In this document: piece after piece, positions 22,216 through 34,055 of the stretch
How the letters are laid out: every line of letters begins with the position of its first letter
Position numbering within the stretch: position 1 is the stretch's first letter
Source of the DNA: Urechis unicinctus
Taxonomy: Eukaryota > Annelida > Polychaeta > Xenopneusta > Urechidae
DNA: 64,000 nt
Direction of reading: 5' to 3'
Assembly (NCBI GenBank): GCA_034190875.2
Contig: CM067354.1
Coordinates: 41,352,982 to 41,416,981 of the forward strand
Position numbers and translations under genes: made by a program
Notes under the pieces: generated by a model
Seen by the model: the letters and a program-made list of their open reading frames with translations, nothing else
Database searches by the model: none
What the model was told of the DNA's origin: nothing

Positions 22216-24264
22216 CGGTTGGGTTGTAGACGGTGTGGGGTTGTTTTACGATGATATCATACAATTTATGTACAGTTCTCGTTTTTCCCTGGTTGCTTAG
22301 ATGTCTCAATTTTATTTATTTCTTGGGAACATAACACCATCGATAATTTATTAATATCGGCGCCTCGAAAACAACATCCGAATGTTGCTTACGGATTTCT
22401 ATGAATGCTGTATTATCGCTCAAACTTTCAGCTTCTGTGGTTGTTAGCGTTATAATTGCCTTATAATCAAGTCTCGGGAAAAGTAAAATATTAACTTCTC
22501 CACTAGACTTTTTGGATGGATGGATGGATGGATACAAAAGTAGTAGGGCAGTTTTTCACAGTCAAAGTTTGTTAATTTTGCATGAAATGCACCTTCAAAA
22601 ACAACACCATTGCCGCTCGAATGTGTTTTTGGGATACGAGCGCAAAGGCTCGTATCTGATTCCGTGGATTTCCCATGTTATCTGGTTATGTGCAAGGGTG
22701 ATTATCTGATAGAAAACGGCCTTGTGTCAGCGTGGCGCTCCCATTACAAGCCCATGCTTCAACGGCTCGAGTTCACGGGGCGGTATAGGAAGGTAGCAAT
22801 AGAAAGGGCACCTCCGAGCGACCCGGTTTATCTGGCAAGTCAAAAACCGTACGTCGCCTTTTGTACCTTAACAATCACACTGCTACCCCTCATCAACACT
22901 CCATACTCACATCGACAGCATGAATGAGAGACGTTCTGTCAGCCGATAGGTCTACAAAGGTGGTAATTGATGCTTATGTATAACTAATATACCCTCAGCG
23001 AAGTTCAAGTGATAGGGGCTCGCGGTATACTACTATATATTACTAGTAGGTGTAATCAAAGTGGAGTGAATATATGCCGATAACCGGTATATAAGCCTCA
23101 TTCAGTGCAGGATGTCCCTCAGCAGTCAAGGTCATACGATGATCTCTTGTAATGTCATTTATTAAGTCATCGCAGCCCTTATGGTCTACTTATGCTGCTT
23201 ATGACGATTCATACGAGTGGAACTGGCGCACCAGGCAGTGGTAAGGACTCGTTGGTGCTACCAGCGACAACGTCCTCGGCCGCGTTCCATATATCATCAC
23301 TACACATGCGCATCTTAGTTTTATTTCTCCCCTCCCAACCGCAAAGTAAGCACTGTCGCACTTCGCGTGAAAAAACTAACAAAACACACCATGAACACAG
23401 ATAGCTTATAACAACAGGCGTCACAGGCCGTGTAGGAAAAGAACCTCACGATCGGCGAGTAGGCAAAGCACAGAACTGTTAAACGGCACAATTTGATCCT
23501 TGTAAGCGAGAAATTTAAAAACTTAAAAGTGAACCCCGCCCCTGCTGGGACTAGTTCTCGCCCCGCCCCCATCCGCCCCACACCCGCACGCGACCCCTAG
23601 TGCTGGATATTGATGTGGGAATGACAAATATTCCCAAACGTCAAATATCCAACAAGCAGCGACGCTGTAGATGATATAGTGCGCTGGACTTTTCTTGTTC
23701 AGCGGTTATAAAATGCCCGAAATTAAAAAGCTTCATTGTATGCCTGTCATCGCATGTAATAAGCAAGAACAAAAACTGGGTGCGTTATGAAGAAGGAGAG
23801 CTGTGTGAACATATGAGATCAGTCGACGCAGACACTGCTAAGTCAATGGGAGGGAACGACCGGTCGTTTGACGGGGTTGGGGGGGGGGGGGGAATGAAAG
23901 ACACGGGTGAACGGCAAGAGGAATCCGGAAGCCTTGGATATATAGGGTCAAGGATGTCTACGGTTCAGCATGTTTGTGATGGACGTAATGCCAGCAGTAA
24001 GAAGAATACTTGATAGTGCGAGCTACTCAGCGGATATCTGTGTGTAACGGGCGCCTCTTTATAACATACATACATGCAAAGTACCTCAAATGGAAACCCG
24101 TCAAAGACTGACAGTCAGAGGCAGGTTTTGTGCATAAGATTGCAATCGAGAAACAATCACGAAAACCCGGTCAAATCCTCCCAGATATACTTATACAGTA
24201 ATGAGGTTTCACATCCCACCATATGAAAAACAAATATACAGCCACAATAAAAACACTTCAACTA
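22216..24264. other. Intergenic with a hairpin and a G run
   Basis: Contains a short GGAT microsatellite near 22513-22530, a perfect 9-bp inverted repeat with a six-base loop at 22633-22656 (GATACGAGC/GCTCGTATC), and a G-rich run at about 23878-23892. An open plus-strand frame covers the hairpin (22610-22927) without domain resemblance. Confidence 0.45.
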
Positions 24265-24840
24265 ACCAGATATTCTCCCAGAATAGTGAGGTTAAAGAAT
24301 GAGGTGAAACCACCCAGAGATGCTCCGTGAATGAGGTAAAATCACTAAGAGATGCTCCCAGAATGAGGTGAAATCACTAAGAGATGCTCCCAGAATGAGA
24401 TGAAACCACCCAGAGATGCTCCCAGAATGAGGTAATACCACCCAGAGATGCTCCCAGAATGAGGTAAACCACCCAGAGATGCTCCCAGAATGAGGTTAAA
24501 CCACCCAGAGATGCTTTATGAGGCGAAACCACCCAGAGATGCTCCCAAAATAAGGTAAAACCACCCAGAGATGCTCCCAGAATGAGGTTAAACCACCCAG
24601 AGATGCTCCCAGAATGAGGTAAAACCACCCAGAGATGTTCCCAGAATAAGGTAAAACCACCCAGAGATGCTCCCAGAATGAGGTAAAACCACCCAGAGAT
24701 GCTCCCAGAATAAGGTTAAATCCGTACAGAGATCCTCCCAGAATAAGATTAAATTCGCCCAGAGATGCTCCAAGATCGATGAGGTTAAATCTACCCAGAT
24801 ACACTGTCAGGATAATGAGGTAAAAACACCCAGGAGGGCG
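24265..24840. repeat. 31-32-bp minisatellite, about 17 copies
   Basis: Units read CCCAGAGATGCTCCCAGAAT then GAGGTAAAACCA, with variation in GAGG/AAGG and occasional deletions. The minus-strand frames through it are tryptophan/glycine-rich repeat artefacts. Confidence 0.95.
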
Positions 24841-25037
24841 CAGCTTAATCCATCTAGGTATTATCCGTCTATAACGAGGTGTTATGCAACCAGATAAACC
24901 CCCCAGACATAATAACCGCTTAGTGCGCCAATAGATTACCTGAACTGTGTGATAGTGAAAAACGTAAAAAAGAGATTTACAAAACGCAGGTGAAGCACAA
25001 CAATACCACCCGCCAATATGCATCAAAAGCTGCCTAC

Positions 25038-25119
25038 CTTCCTTCACGAATGAGCGAAATGAAATCCATGGTTGGGTCTGAGTTTTCCTCCAATTCCTTG
25101 AGCAGTCGCCGTGATACCA
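25038..25119 (-). CDS. Candidate internal exon, unknown protein
   Basis: An 82-nt minus-strand segment bounded by an AG (25121-25120) and a donor (GGAAG/GTAGGC). One frame is open and reads as an amphipathic, charged helix: SRRLLKELEENSDPTMDFIS, with G/C-favoured third positions. The acceptor has a poor pyrimidine tract, and the other frames are partly open too. I do not recognise the family and found no partner exon. A CpG-rich patch one kilobase upstream on the same strand could be its promoter. Confidence 0.3.
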
Positions 25120-28100
25120 CTCGGATTCAACCAAGCATAGTGTGAATGTTTGAGCAGTTTGATTACCTAGAACTGGGCACTCGGCTCTCAGACGATACGC
25201 TGTCTTACAATTGACTCTCCGACTGTCTCGACAGCCTATTCAGACGCATCAACGCCGGTAACCGGTTGTAGCGAAAAGAAAAAAAAAGAATTACAGCTGT
25301 TTTGTGGGTGTTGTGACCCACTAGGGACAGTCCTGCCCTGGTCTGCAACCTTTCTTGACTACTGTAAGTAGCTCAAATATTTGTACTTGCTCGCGTAACA
25401 ATGGGGTCGTAAGTTCTCCAAGCCTGAGAGGGTTTTCTCAAGTCGACTCTCACATGAAGATGTCCTGACTAAATAGAGCTCATCTGAGCCAGCGGGAATA
25501 TTATATTGATGGGTTGTTAACGGCGAGGCGTGCGTCGTATAATCCACCCTAGGATCAAGGCAATTTTTTGTCTGTCACCGTGTTGTATAAGACCACTTCA
25601 AAGCGGCATATGATCTCATTGTTTCTTGCCTAAAACTCGGTGATATCCTGGTATATCGAAACTGAATGAGCGAGCTGGTTGAGAGATGAGGAGGTTATTG
25701 TTGTCCGGACCCCTCACACCACTGAAATACACACCAATTTGATGCAAGCAACAGGGCGTCAGCATTTATAATGTAACAATCAATATCCTGATCTAACCAG
25801 CTAGGATACTTCGACACGAAGAACGCGCTGTCGTCACGTGACGTGGACGCTGGTTTTTGTTCCTGGCTTTCAAATTATCCTGGATATGATTCCTGTTGAA
25901 ACAACATCGCCTGGCAGCGTACTGCTCAATCCACTCGATTTATTCCCGCATTAAATCAGCGAATTAATCATCGTGATTGAAGATAACACCACTTCTTTAA
26001 CAAGAAGGTTTCTTGCACCGCAAGCGATCGACAAGCAATGAAGCTGGCGCGTAACGCGTCGCTGTAACAGCGGAAGTCTCGCGCCGCGTCCAGATGACTT
26101 TTCGCTGTTGAGCATCCACGGGCTAAAGCAGCTTCCTGCTGTAATCTCAACTTCCCCTTCTATGCTGTCTCATTCACAAAACAGCTCACCTGCAATCATA
26201 AAATAACACTTGAATGGCGATAAAAACGCGCCCGGGTTCGGTAAGGAGGATCGAAACGCGCGGAGACAGGGGGACCGTCTTTTGAATGCGCCTCCATGTT
26301 AGCAGCGCCAGGTATCGGGAATTGAATAAACAATAAAGAGAGTTTTTTTCTCCTGCTCGCTCGAGCCCTTCATATCAGTTAGTGGAGCGGTGTCGTGAGA
26401 GCTCCAGCGAGCATGTCATCAGCAGGGTAGAAAACTAACAGACAAGTTATCTGGACCATGTGCCTTATTGAGGACATCTAGTCTACCGCTACTGTGCACA
26501 GCGAAACTAGCTAACTAATTTCCACTGGCTCTTAAAAAGATTGGTGGAGTTACATCGAGATCGAGGTCTACCATATGGCTATCACCAGATCATACCTCAC
26601 TCAATGTAATATCAAGTGTTTGCGGATAAACCACAATCAATGTTTGAATAGACATCATTAACTTACGTGCATTCATTTGTGCTACAAAAGACATTCAACT
26701 AACAGACTAAAATTTGAGACAGTCTGACCCAACCCAAGACCTAACTTTTTGTAAGACAATCATACATTTCAACCTAACTGTCCCGGATGTTATATGAACT
26801 AGGTGACATGGATCATCACTAATCGCCCCATTACAACCGCACAGCCGTCGACAAAAACCATCGACACCTATTGCATTAGTCACGTCAAAACGCACGGACA
26901 ACTCATCAATTAACTCACGAGTTGACTCCTCGGCCCGTTGTTGATATAAATATCCAACTGTGATATCCTTATTTTCCACTTGTCTCTGTTGCACTAAGTA
27001 CACAATGGTACCGCACTCCGGCTGAGAGTAAAGTTATCTTCCTCGAAAGAGTTCGCCTGATGTAAGCTGGGCCTCCCTGTCTTAGTCCAAGTTGCGTGGA
27101 CAAACAGGGCAGAGTTACACAAAGTGAAACACAAACGCACAGTAAGGATTTACATCGAGATCAAGGTCTACTCACGCGAAAAAACGTCCACTACAACATT
27201 ATCGCGCGAAAGCCAAAGCCCCCAGGCCAACAAAACTCACAACTGTTTGTGGTATGAAACTCACTTGCGGAGTCCTATGGGGTTGCGGTTGAATAAACTG
27301 GCAGCGCTTGGAAGGTGTTGGCGCTCGAGGGGAGGCGGGGATTCCTTACACCATGCTATTCGTTGTCGTCTGCTTACCGTGACGCGACGGACACGCCGCG
27401 AGGTGGCGTACCTCATTCGTCCCCAATTCGTTGGAGAGGAAACATTGGAATGGGGCAATGACGGGGAATTGACGTATAATTATGTAGGTGTCGAAGCGTT
27501 TTAATTTGCGAGGGATGTAATTGGATGAGGAGTCTAATTAAAGCGATGGACGATAGAACGATCGTAAAAACGCCTAATCTCCAAGGAGTTTATGAAGGGC
27601 GAGTCAGTAGGGATACATTCATCCTTGTACTCCGTTGAACGATAGCCAGATCATATCGAGGGGCTTTGAAATACCCACCATAAAGAATGGCCAGCATCGT
27701 AAATAATTTTATCATTGAGTTATGGTTGTCCAATTCCAAACAATTCTTATCTACATGAGCTGTCGATTACAACACGTCGAGAGCCACCATTGCTTCAGGC
27801 GGATACGCGCTTCATTTCGTTTGAACGGAAGGGAAACGGCTGACAACCAATGTAACACAGAAAATAATTATTTTTTGTCCATTTAAGGGGTGTTTGAATT
27901 TTGGAATGGAAAACGCTGGGTGGTAACGTCTCTTTCAGATGTCGAAGGCCACATCGTATAAACGTGATTGATAGGCGCCGTGGGGCTGAATAGACGTCGG
28001 TATGTAGAGCACCCCACCCCGATACCGGACCAAAAGCGGCGTAAAGGACGAATATTACTATCTCTACAGACCTATATTTTGTTTATATTCGATCAAGGTC

Positions 28101-28406
28101 ATTAATATGGCGGTTCCATATTGTTTTCAATGCGATAACGGATTCCCTGAGGCCCTTCACAGTGGAGAACGTGCCGCGATACAGTCAGCAACAGTACAAA
28201 CGTACTGAGTGGGCCGTCCTTCGCATCGTGTGAATGCACTTGTTGTGCATAACCTTGGGTATATAATAGCCTTAAGTAGCTGGGTAAGTCGACTATGTTT
28301 TGCCCCTGGTGAATGTCGTAATAGGCGTCACATTTATCGACGCACCCTCTTTGGGGGTGTTAAGTCAGCTCGTTTCTCGCTGGTCCCCTCCCCGCTCTCT
28401 TTCTAG
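25120..28406. other. Intergenic with a CpG-rich patch at 25.95-26.43 kb
   Basis: 25950-26430 is enriched in CpG compared with its surroundings (several CGCG runs near 26045-26100 and 26225-26265) and could be a promoter. It is open on the minus strand for 60 codons at 26150-25968. 27.12-27.50 kb is also GC-rich and open on the plus strand. Nothing in either is recognisable. Near 28108 the plus strand has AATATGGCGG, a YY1-like motif. Confidence 0.35.
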
Positions 28407-28488
28407 AGCCGGTCTTTCCGGTCATCAGAAGATCCACAGAAAGCCATGTCCGCATTCACAATGGTGTGATTGTCGGCACTCGGGCCAA
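28407..28488 (+). CDS. Candidate exon resembling a serine-protease activation segment
   Basis: The segment follows an excellent acceptor (CCCCGCTCTCTTTCTAG) and ends at a good donor (GCCAA/GTAAGG). The frame that starts with two bases and ends with two reads SHVRIHNGVIVGTRA at its end. This resembles the R/I-V-N-G activation cleavage region of S1 (trypsin-like) proteases, although the valine is histidine here. I looked for the S-W-P-W-Q exon and the histidine exon downstream and found neither, so this is an isolated exon, a pseudo-exon, or chance. A second frame is also open and superficially looks like a C2H2 finger; I consider it less likely. Confidence 0.3.
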
Positions 28489-30231
28489 GTAAGGTTTCTC
28501 TTGTTATTCTGACGTCGTAAAATGACGCGCGTCAAATGTCTTAGTAGATAGTGTATAGGTGGATTCGCCTCTCTGGTCACTCGAACAGCGATGAATTTAC
28601 AAAATGAAAGAAACGGTGCTTTTAAGTCAATTTCATCATCAGGATGGTACCGGAACGGTGATGGACGAGACTGGTTGTCATGGTGATGATGTGACCCTGT
28701 TAAGCCAAGGTGGGTCGGGGCACCAAAGCATGTTAGACTTCAGATACATACAAAATAATCACACACAATGATACAAGTTGAATAACAAAGATTGATTTAT
28801 ACAGGTAATGCCCTACGGAAGCAATAGGATGTTATACGCATGCGCTCATTGCTCACCAGCGTCACTGAGGCAATCAACGCGAAGCATAAATCACCTGTTC
28901 CGGTGTTGGTCTTTGACCAGCGCAACGGGGAATATCGGAGAATAATAGGGGGTGATTCTAAATTGAGATGTACTGTTTTGAAGCTGTTGTGCAATATGAG
29001 ATCATACCCTGTCAATAACGATGGCGTGGTATGTTAAGTCGGTCACTGAGCAGTAATAAGTACCGCATTGAATTAACTCTCTTGATGTGAACACCTGAGG
29101 AACTCCTAGGCAGGTGATCGGAATCGTGATTAACCTGTATCAGTTAGAAAGCCCCATTATACCAGGTGAGGTGAGGCTGTTGCACAGACTTGGGATCGCC
29201 ACCTTAATCCTCTGTAAATGGTGAGAGACTGTTTGAAGTGGGGTCAGGGGGTCAGGGAGGGGGTGGTGGGTAGGTGGTTGGCTGAAGTTGTGGCAATGTT
29301 ATTCACCGTATCGGGGTCCTCACTTCTTCTTACCCTAGTTCAGACGTTTGTGCCATTACTCGCCCGGCGATCATACTCAACAGCCCTCCTCTTATGGAGA
29401 CGTACCCCGATAGCTGACTCACGCATGGCATACTGTGAGAGTCACAATAGGAAGGATATTTTTATCATTATAAATAGGCATGATAGGTACGCAAGGGGAT
29501 ACGTGAAATTCTAAAACGTAGACACATTCCCCGCATATTTCTGCCCCCATTGGCGTTGTAGCACGTGGGTACTCTACCTGACTGGGGATTGTGACACCCC
29601 GCTAGACTGACATTGAGCCGCTTAATGTTTTCTCGTCAATCAATCATCACCCATACTCGGCGACTCACAAATTGCTCCATCGTTCTGTATAATATCATAG
29701 CTCATAAAGCGGTAACTGAATAAGCACCTATTTCATTTTGAGTTACGGCTCAAGCCTAGCGCTCACGTCAAGCTGATCTACTTCATATATAGCTGCATTT
29801 GTGAAAAAGCATTACTCGCCAAGTGAGTCACGTCACAGCGGAACGATTCGTTAACGATCGGTTCGCTCGCTCTCCACGTTCCAATATATATATACTTACA
29901 CCTGAATGGCAAGGAATTGATGAAGGGTACCTGTAGTCCTTATTGAAAGCGGGCAGATACGCGGGCAGAGCGAGGCGAGGTGAGTGCCACAACTGCTCTG
30001 GTCGTATGGCTGCCTGGCAGGCTGGTTTGAATGATTGGTCTGGGTTATTTGAGGGGTATGCATAACCCTTCCTGCATTAATACTGCCTAAAGTAGCCCGT
30101 TTATAGCCGCCATATAGCTCTATTGTTTATTCTACGCGGCAAGATGTTGTCGAGGTGGAGTGCTAAAGAGTGAAATCAACAGGGCGCATTTCATGACTCG
30201 ATTGTAACCATGACAACAAAGAAACATGACG
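28489..30231. other. Intergenic, nothing firm
   Basis: No supported gene. The open frames at 28.8-29.5 kb lack domain resemblance. AT-rich with a short TA tract near 29883-29893. Confidence 0.45.
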
Positions 30232-30455
30232 ATGCAGTGCGAGTATGTAACGGTACAATGCAAATACGACGGTACAATACAAGTGTGTGCCAGTACTATA
30301 CAAGTGTGTGACGGTACAATACAAGTGTTTGACGGTACAATACAAATACGACGGTACAATACAAGTGTGTGCCAGTACTATACAAGTGTGTGACGGTACA
30401 ATACAAGTGTTTGACGGTACAATACAAATACGACGGTACAATACAAGTGTGTGAC
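30232..30455. repeat. 21-bp repeat organised in an 82-bp higher-order unit
   Basis: Basic unit ACGGTACAATACAAGTGTGTG of about 21 bp, with 19-bp and CCAGTACTATACAAG variants. The order of variants repeats every 82 bp (for example AAGTGTGTGC at 30281 and 30363), so this is a true higher-order array of about 2.5 units. Confidence 0.92.
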
Positions 30456-30602
30456 GGCAGTATTTTAGGGGTGTGTATTTTAGGGGTGCGAGTAAGTATT
30501 GTGGGGACTCTATGTGTGAGCATTATAGCAGGTATAGGTGTGAGAGTGAGTTAATTTGGTATGATAAATTTGTTCGATGTTAATTTTTGGAAGTAGTGAA
30601 GT

Positions 30603-31195
30603 TGGATATTGTTGGCATGACAGTGTGCCTTGTAGTTATGTTGGCATATATTGTAGTCGTGATGGTGTATATTGTAGTTGTAGTGTTGTATATTATAGCT
30701 GTGATGGTGTATATTGTAGTTGTGATGGTGTATATTGTAGTCGTGATGGTGTATATTGTAGTTGTAATGGTGTAAATTGTAGTCGTGATGGTGTACATTG
30801 TAGTCGTGATAGTGTATATTGTAGTCGTGATGGTGTATATTGTAGTTGTGATGGTGTAAATTGTAGTTGGAATGGTGTAAATTGTAGTCGTGATGGTGTA
30901 TATTGTAGTCGTGATGGTGTATATTGTAGTCGTGATGGTGTAGTCGTGATGGTGTATATTGTAGTCGTGATGGTGTATATTGTAGTCGTGATGGTGTATT
31001 TTGTAGTTATGATGGTGTATATTGTAGTCGTGATGATGTATATTATAGTTTTTATGGTGTTTATTGTAGTCGTGATGGTGAATATTGTAGTCGTGATGGT
31101 GTATATTGTAGTCGTGATGGTGTATATTGTAGTCGTGATGGTGTATATTGTAGTCGTGATGGTGTATATTGTAGTCGTGATGGTGTATATTAGTG
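30603..31195. repeat. 21-bp minisatellite (GTAGTCGTGATGGTGTATAT)
   Basis: About 28 units of 21 bp. Since 21 is a multiple of three and the unit is stop-free in several registers, both strands carry long frames (about 210 residues each). The periodic peptide (seven-residue repeat) on both strands at once is the signature of a minisatellite, not of a gene. Confidence 0.95.
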
Positions 31196-31767
31196 CGATG
31201 GCGGTTCAATACCGACCGGTCTAGTGATGATTAGTGACATATTCTGCTGCCTCGTTATCCGTGAGGCAGTATAGATGCAAATCATGTATTGTACTGAAGC
31301 GGATGTCACCTGTCGTGGCAGAGCAATAATAGAGTAACCGAGTGTTTCTTCACTGAGTGATTCACTGTGTATTGTCAAACTTACGAAACAGCTGAGTCAT
31401 GCATTGTACACTTAGTAAGCATACTCAATGCCTGGAGCTAAATGAGACATTGAGGTGCTATTTTCGCCCTGCAAATTACATGTTACAAATTTGTATACAG
31501 CTGGAAATAAAGGACGAAGCGACGTGCAGATGACAGCCAGACGTCGGCACGTCATCGCTCGTTGTTAGCCTCGCTGACGCGCGTGAGTTATGACGGCACC
31601 TGAGCGGCGTATGTCTGCAAATAAGAATGCGATTTGCACGCATCATGGCGTGAGGCCACGTTTACTGCGCGGTATGTAATTCGTAAAATAAATAACAACA
31701 AACAAACTTGCATGTCGGAAAATGAGTGTGACATTATATATGGTACCATTGCCATCGTAGGGGGTGA

Positions 31768-32106
31768 GGGGGGGGGGGGGTACCCCGGGGGGGGGGGGGG
31801 GGGGGGGGGGCACTTGGCCTTATTCTGTATAGGGATGTGCTGCGGGGCCTCGAAAACCCGTACCAGTCGTACAAGGTCAAAATGGCCAAAAGCATACCAC
31901 GTCGTACAAGGTATTATGCAAATGTATAACCCGTCTTACAGATTGAAGCTGAAAAACATACCCCGTCGTACAAGTATGAGGTCAAAAAACCCGTCGTACA
32001 AGTCGAGAGGCCGAAAAAGCATACCCCGTCGCGCGGCACCTATACTACCTCTATACACATAAGTGCCCCCCCCCCCCCCCCGAGGTGGGGGGGGGGGGGG
32101 GGGGGG
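31768..32106. repeat. Block bounded by G24 and C16/G20 runs
   Basis: G runs at 31768-31780 and 31787-31810, then about 200 bp of a degenerate repeat (CCCGTCGTACAAGTCAAAAAGCATA type, about six units), then C16 (32066-32081), a five-base spacer and G20 (32087-32106). The last part is a self-complementary snapback able to form a hairpin or G-quadruplex. Such runs are error-prone in assemblies, so run lengths should not be trusted. Confidence 0.85.
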
Positions 32107-32869
32107 TACGTATCAGCAATGCCTGAGCATACGGTCTAGTGCGGTGAGTGCAACTAAATTGCAGCCATGGCTTATTTCCGTCAGTTCAAAGCTACGTATG
32201 ATTGGTTCTGTCTTTAACGAAACTATTAAACTAATTTATTCAGCATTATGGCAGAATTCCCTACATTAGCTCACTCACTGGTTTACTCACTGACTCTCTC
32301 GCTCACCCACTCACTCACCCACTCATCTACTAACCCACCCAACCACACACCTGTCCACTCTCCCGTTTCCTTACTCATTAGAACTAAACTTTGTCCGTTT
32401 TGACATGCACCAAGGCGTCAATCTATAATATCTCGGTATAGTTCATCAAAACGAATATCCAACGGAGCATATGCGGTGATTCTGAAATATCGCTCAGCGT
32501 ATACTTTAATAGCCGCGCTAAACAAGGATGAGCGTGTTTTGCAATATATCATGTGATGTCATCATCACGCAATGACATCTCACACATTGTGTCTTACTTT
32601 GTGGGTTTCATTTGGCTGTGGTAATTAGGGACAAGTTTGATGTACAACTGTGTCGCTAAGGTGTCAGTCTGTTGTATGGTCTTGTCATTTAAGTGTCTGT
32701 CTGTTGCTTAACTATGCTACTAAGGCGTGTTTGTTGCATGTTTGTTGCTGTTTCATACCCATTGTACGGTGCAAGAGCAATTTTTCACCAGCCCAAGACT
32801 GTCAGTGTCATTATCGTACAATGTGGACTCTATCTACCAGAAGAGAAGGCTCGCCTTTCGTCCGTACCA

Positions 32870-34055
32870 CCTCTCCTCTACACCCAACTAGCTCTCCTCT
32901 ACACCCAACCAGCTATCCTCTCCAACCTACCAGCTCTCCTCTACACCCAACCAGCTCTCCACTACACCCAAACAGCTATCCTCTACACCCAACCAGCTCT
33001 CCTCTCAATCCTACCAGCTCTACTGTACACCTTACCAGCTCGCCTCTCCATCATACCAGCTCTTCTGTTCATCATACCAGCTCTCCTCTACACCCTACCA
33101 GCTCTCCTCTCCATCATACCAGCTCTCCTCTACATCATACCAGCTCTTCTGTCCATCATACCAGCTCTCCTCTACACCCTACCAGCTCTCCTCTCCATCC
33201 TACCACCTCTTCTCTACTCCCAACCAGCTCTCCTCTACACCCAACCAGCTCTCCTCTCCATCATACCAGCTCTCCTCTACATCCTACCAGCTCTCCTCTC
33301 CATCCTACCAGCTCTCCTCTCCATCATACCAGCTCTCCTCTCCTCTACTCCCAAAAAGCTCTCATCTACACCCAGCCAGCTCTCCTCTACACCCAAACAG
33401 CTCTCCTCTACACCAAAACAGCTATCCTCTACACCCAACCAGCTCTCCTCTCAATCCTACCAGCTCTACTGTACACCCAACCAGCTCTCCTCTCAATCCT
33501 ACCAGCTCTACTGTGCACCCAACCAGCTCTCCTCTCCATCCTACCAGCTCTCCTCTACACCCAACCAGCTCTCCTCTATACTCAAACAGCTCTCCTCTAC
33601 TCCCAACCAGCTCTCCTCTACACCCGACCAGCTCTCCTCTACTCTCAACCAGCTCTCCTCTACACCCAACCAGCTCTCCTCTCCATCCTACCACCTCTTC
33701 TCTACACCCAACCAGCTCTCCTCTACTCCCAAACAGCTCTCCTCTACACCCAACCAGCTCTCCTCTTCTCCCCACCAGCTCTCCTCTTCATTCTCTCCTC
33801 CCCTTCTTCTCCTCCCTCCCCTCGTATCTTCCCTACAAGCCATCACCTCCTCCTTGTCAGCTCTCCTCTCCTCTCTGCCAGCTCTCCTCTCCTCTCTACC
33901 AGCTCTCTTCTCCACCCTTCCAGGTCTCCCCTTCCTATTATGTCGCCGTTCCATCCTACCGACCCCTCCCCTTCCTACCAGCTGCCCTATCCACCCTTCA
34001 AGCCCTCCTCCCTTCCATTGAGATCCCTTGTACCTTTACAAGCTCTCTTCCTCAT
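32870..34055 (+). repeat. 21-bp pyrimidine-rich minisatellite
   Basis: About 50 units of CTCTCCTCTACACCCAACCAG and variants (CTCTCCTCTCCATCCTACCAG). Almost purine-free on the plus strand apart from A. The 21-bp period gives frames of up to 505 residues in two registers, which I reject as genes. Related pyrimidine arrays occupy the matching position in copy 2 and at 48.7-50.4 kb. Confidence 0.95.

Noticed and set aside
24496-25134. Tryptophan/glycine-rich minus-strand frame of 212 residues
   Set aside because: Most of it is the 31-32-bp minisatellite; only the far end overlaps a candidate exon, and in a different frame.
28410-28487. C2H2 zinc-finger-like reading (GHQKIHRKPCPH) of the 28.4-kb exon
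   Set aside because: Spacing of Cys and His does not make a finger, and the alternative frame in the same segment looks more protein-like.
30577-31224. Long frames on both strands with seven-residue periodic peptides
   Set aside because: 21-bp minisatellite; simultaneous openness of both strands reflects the repeat, not coding.
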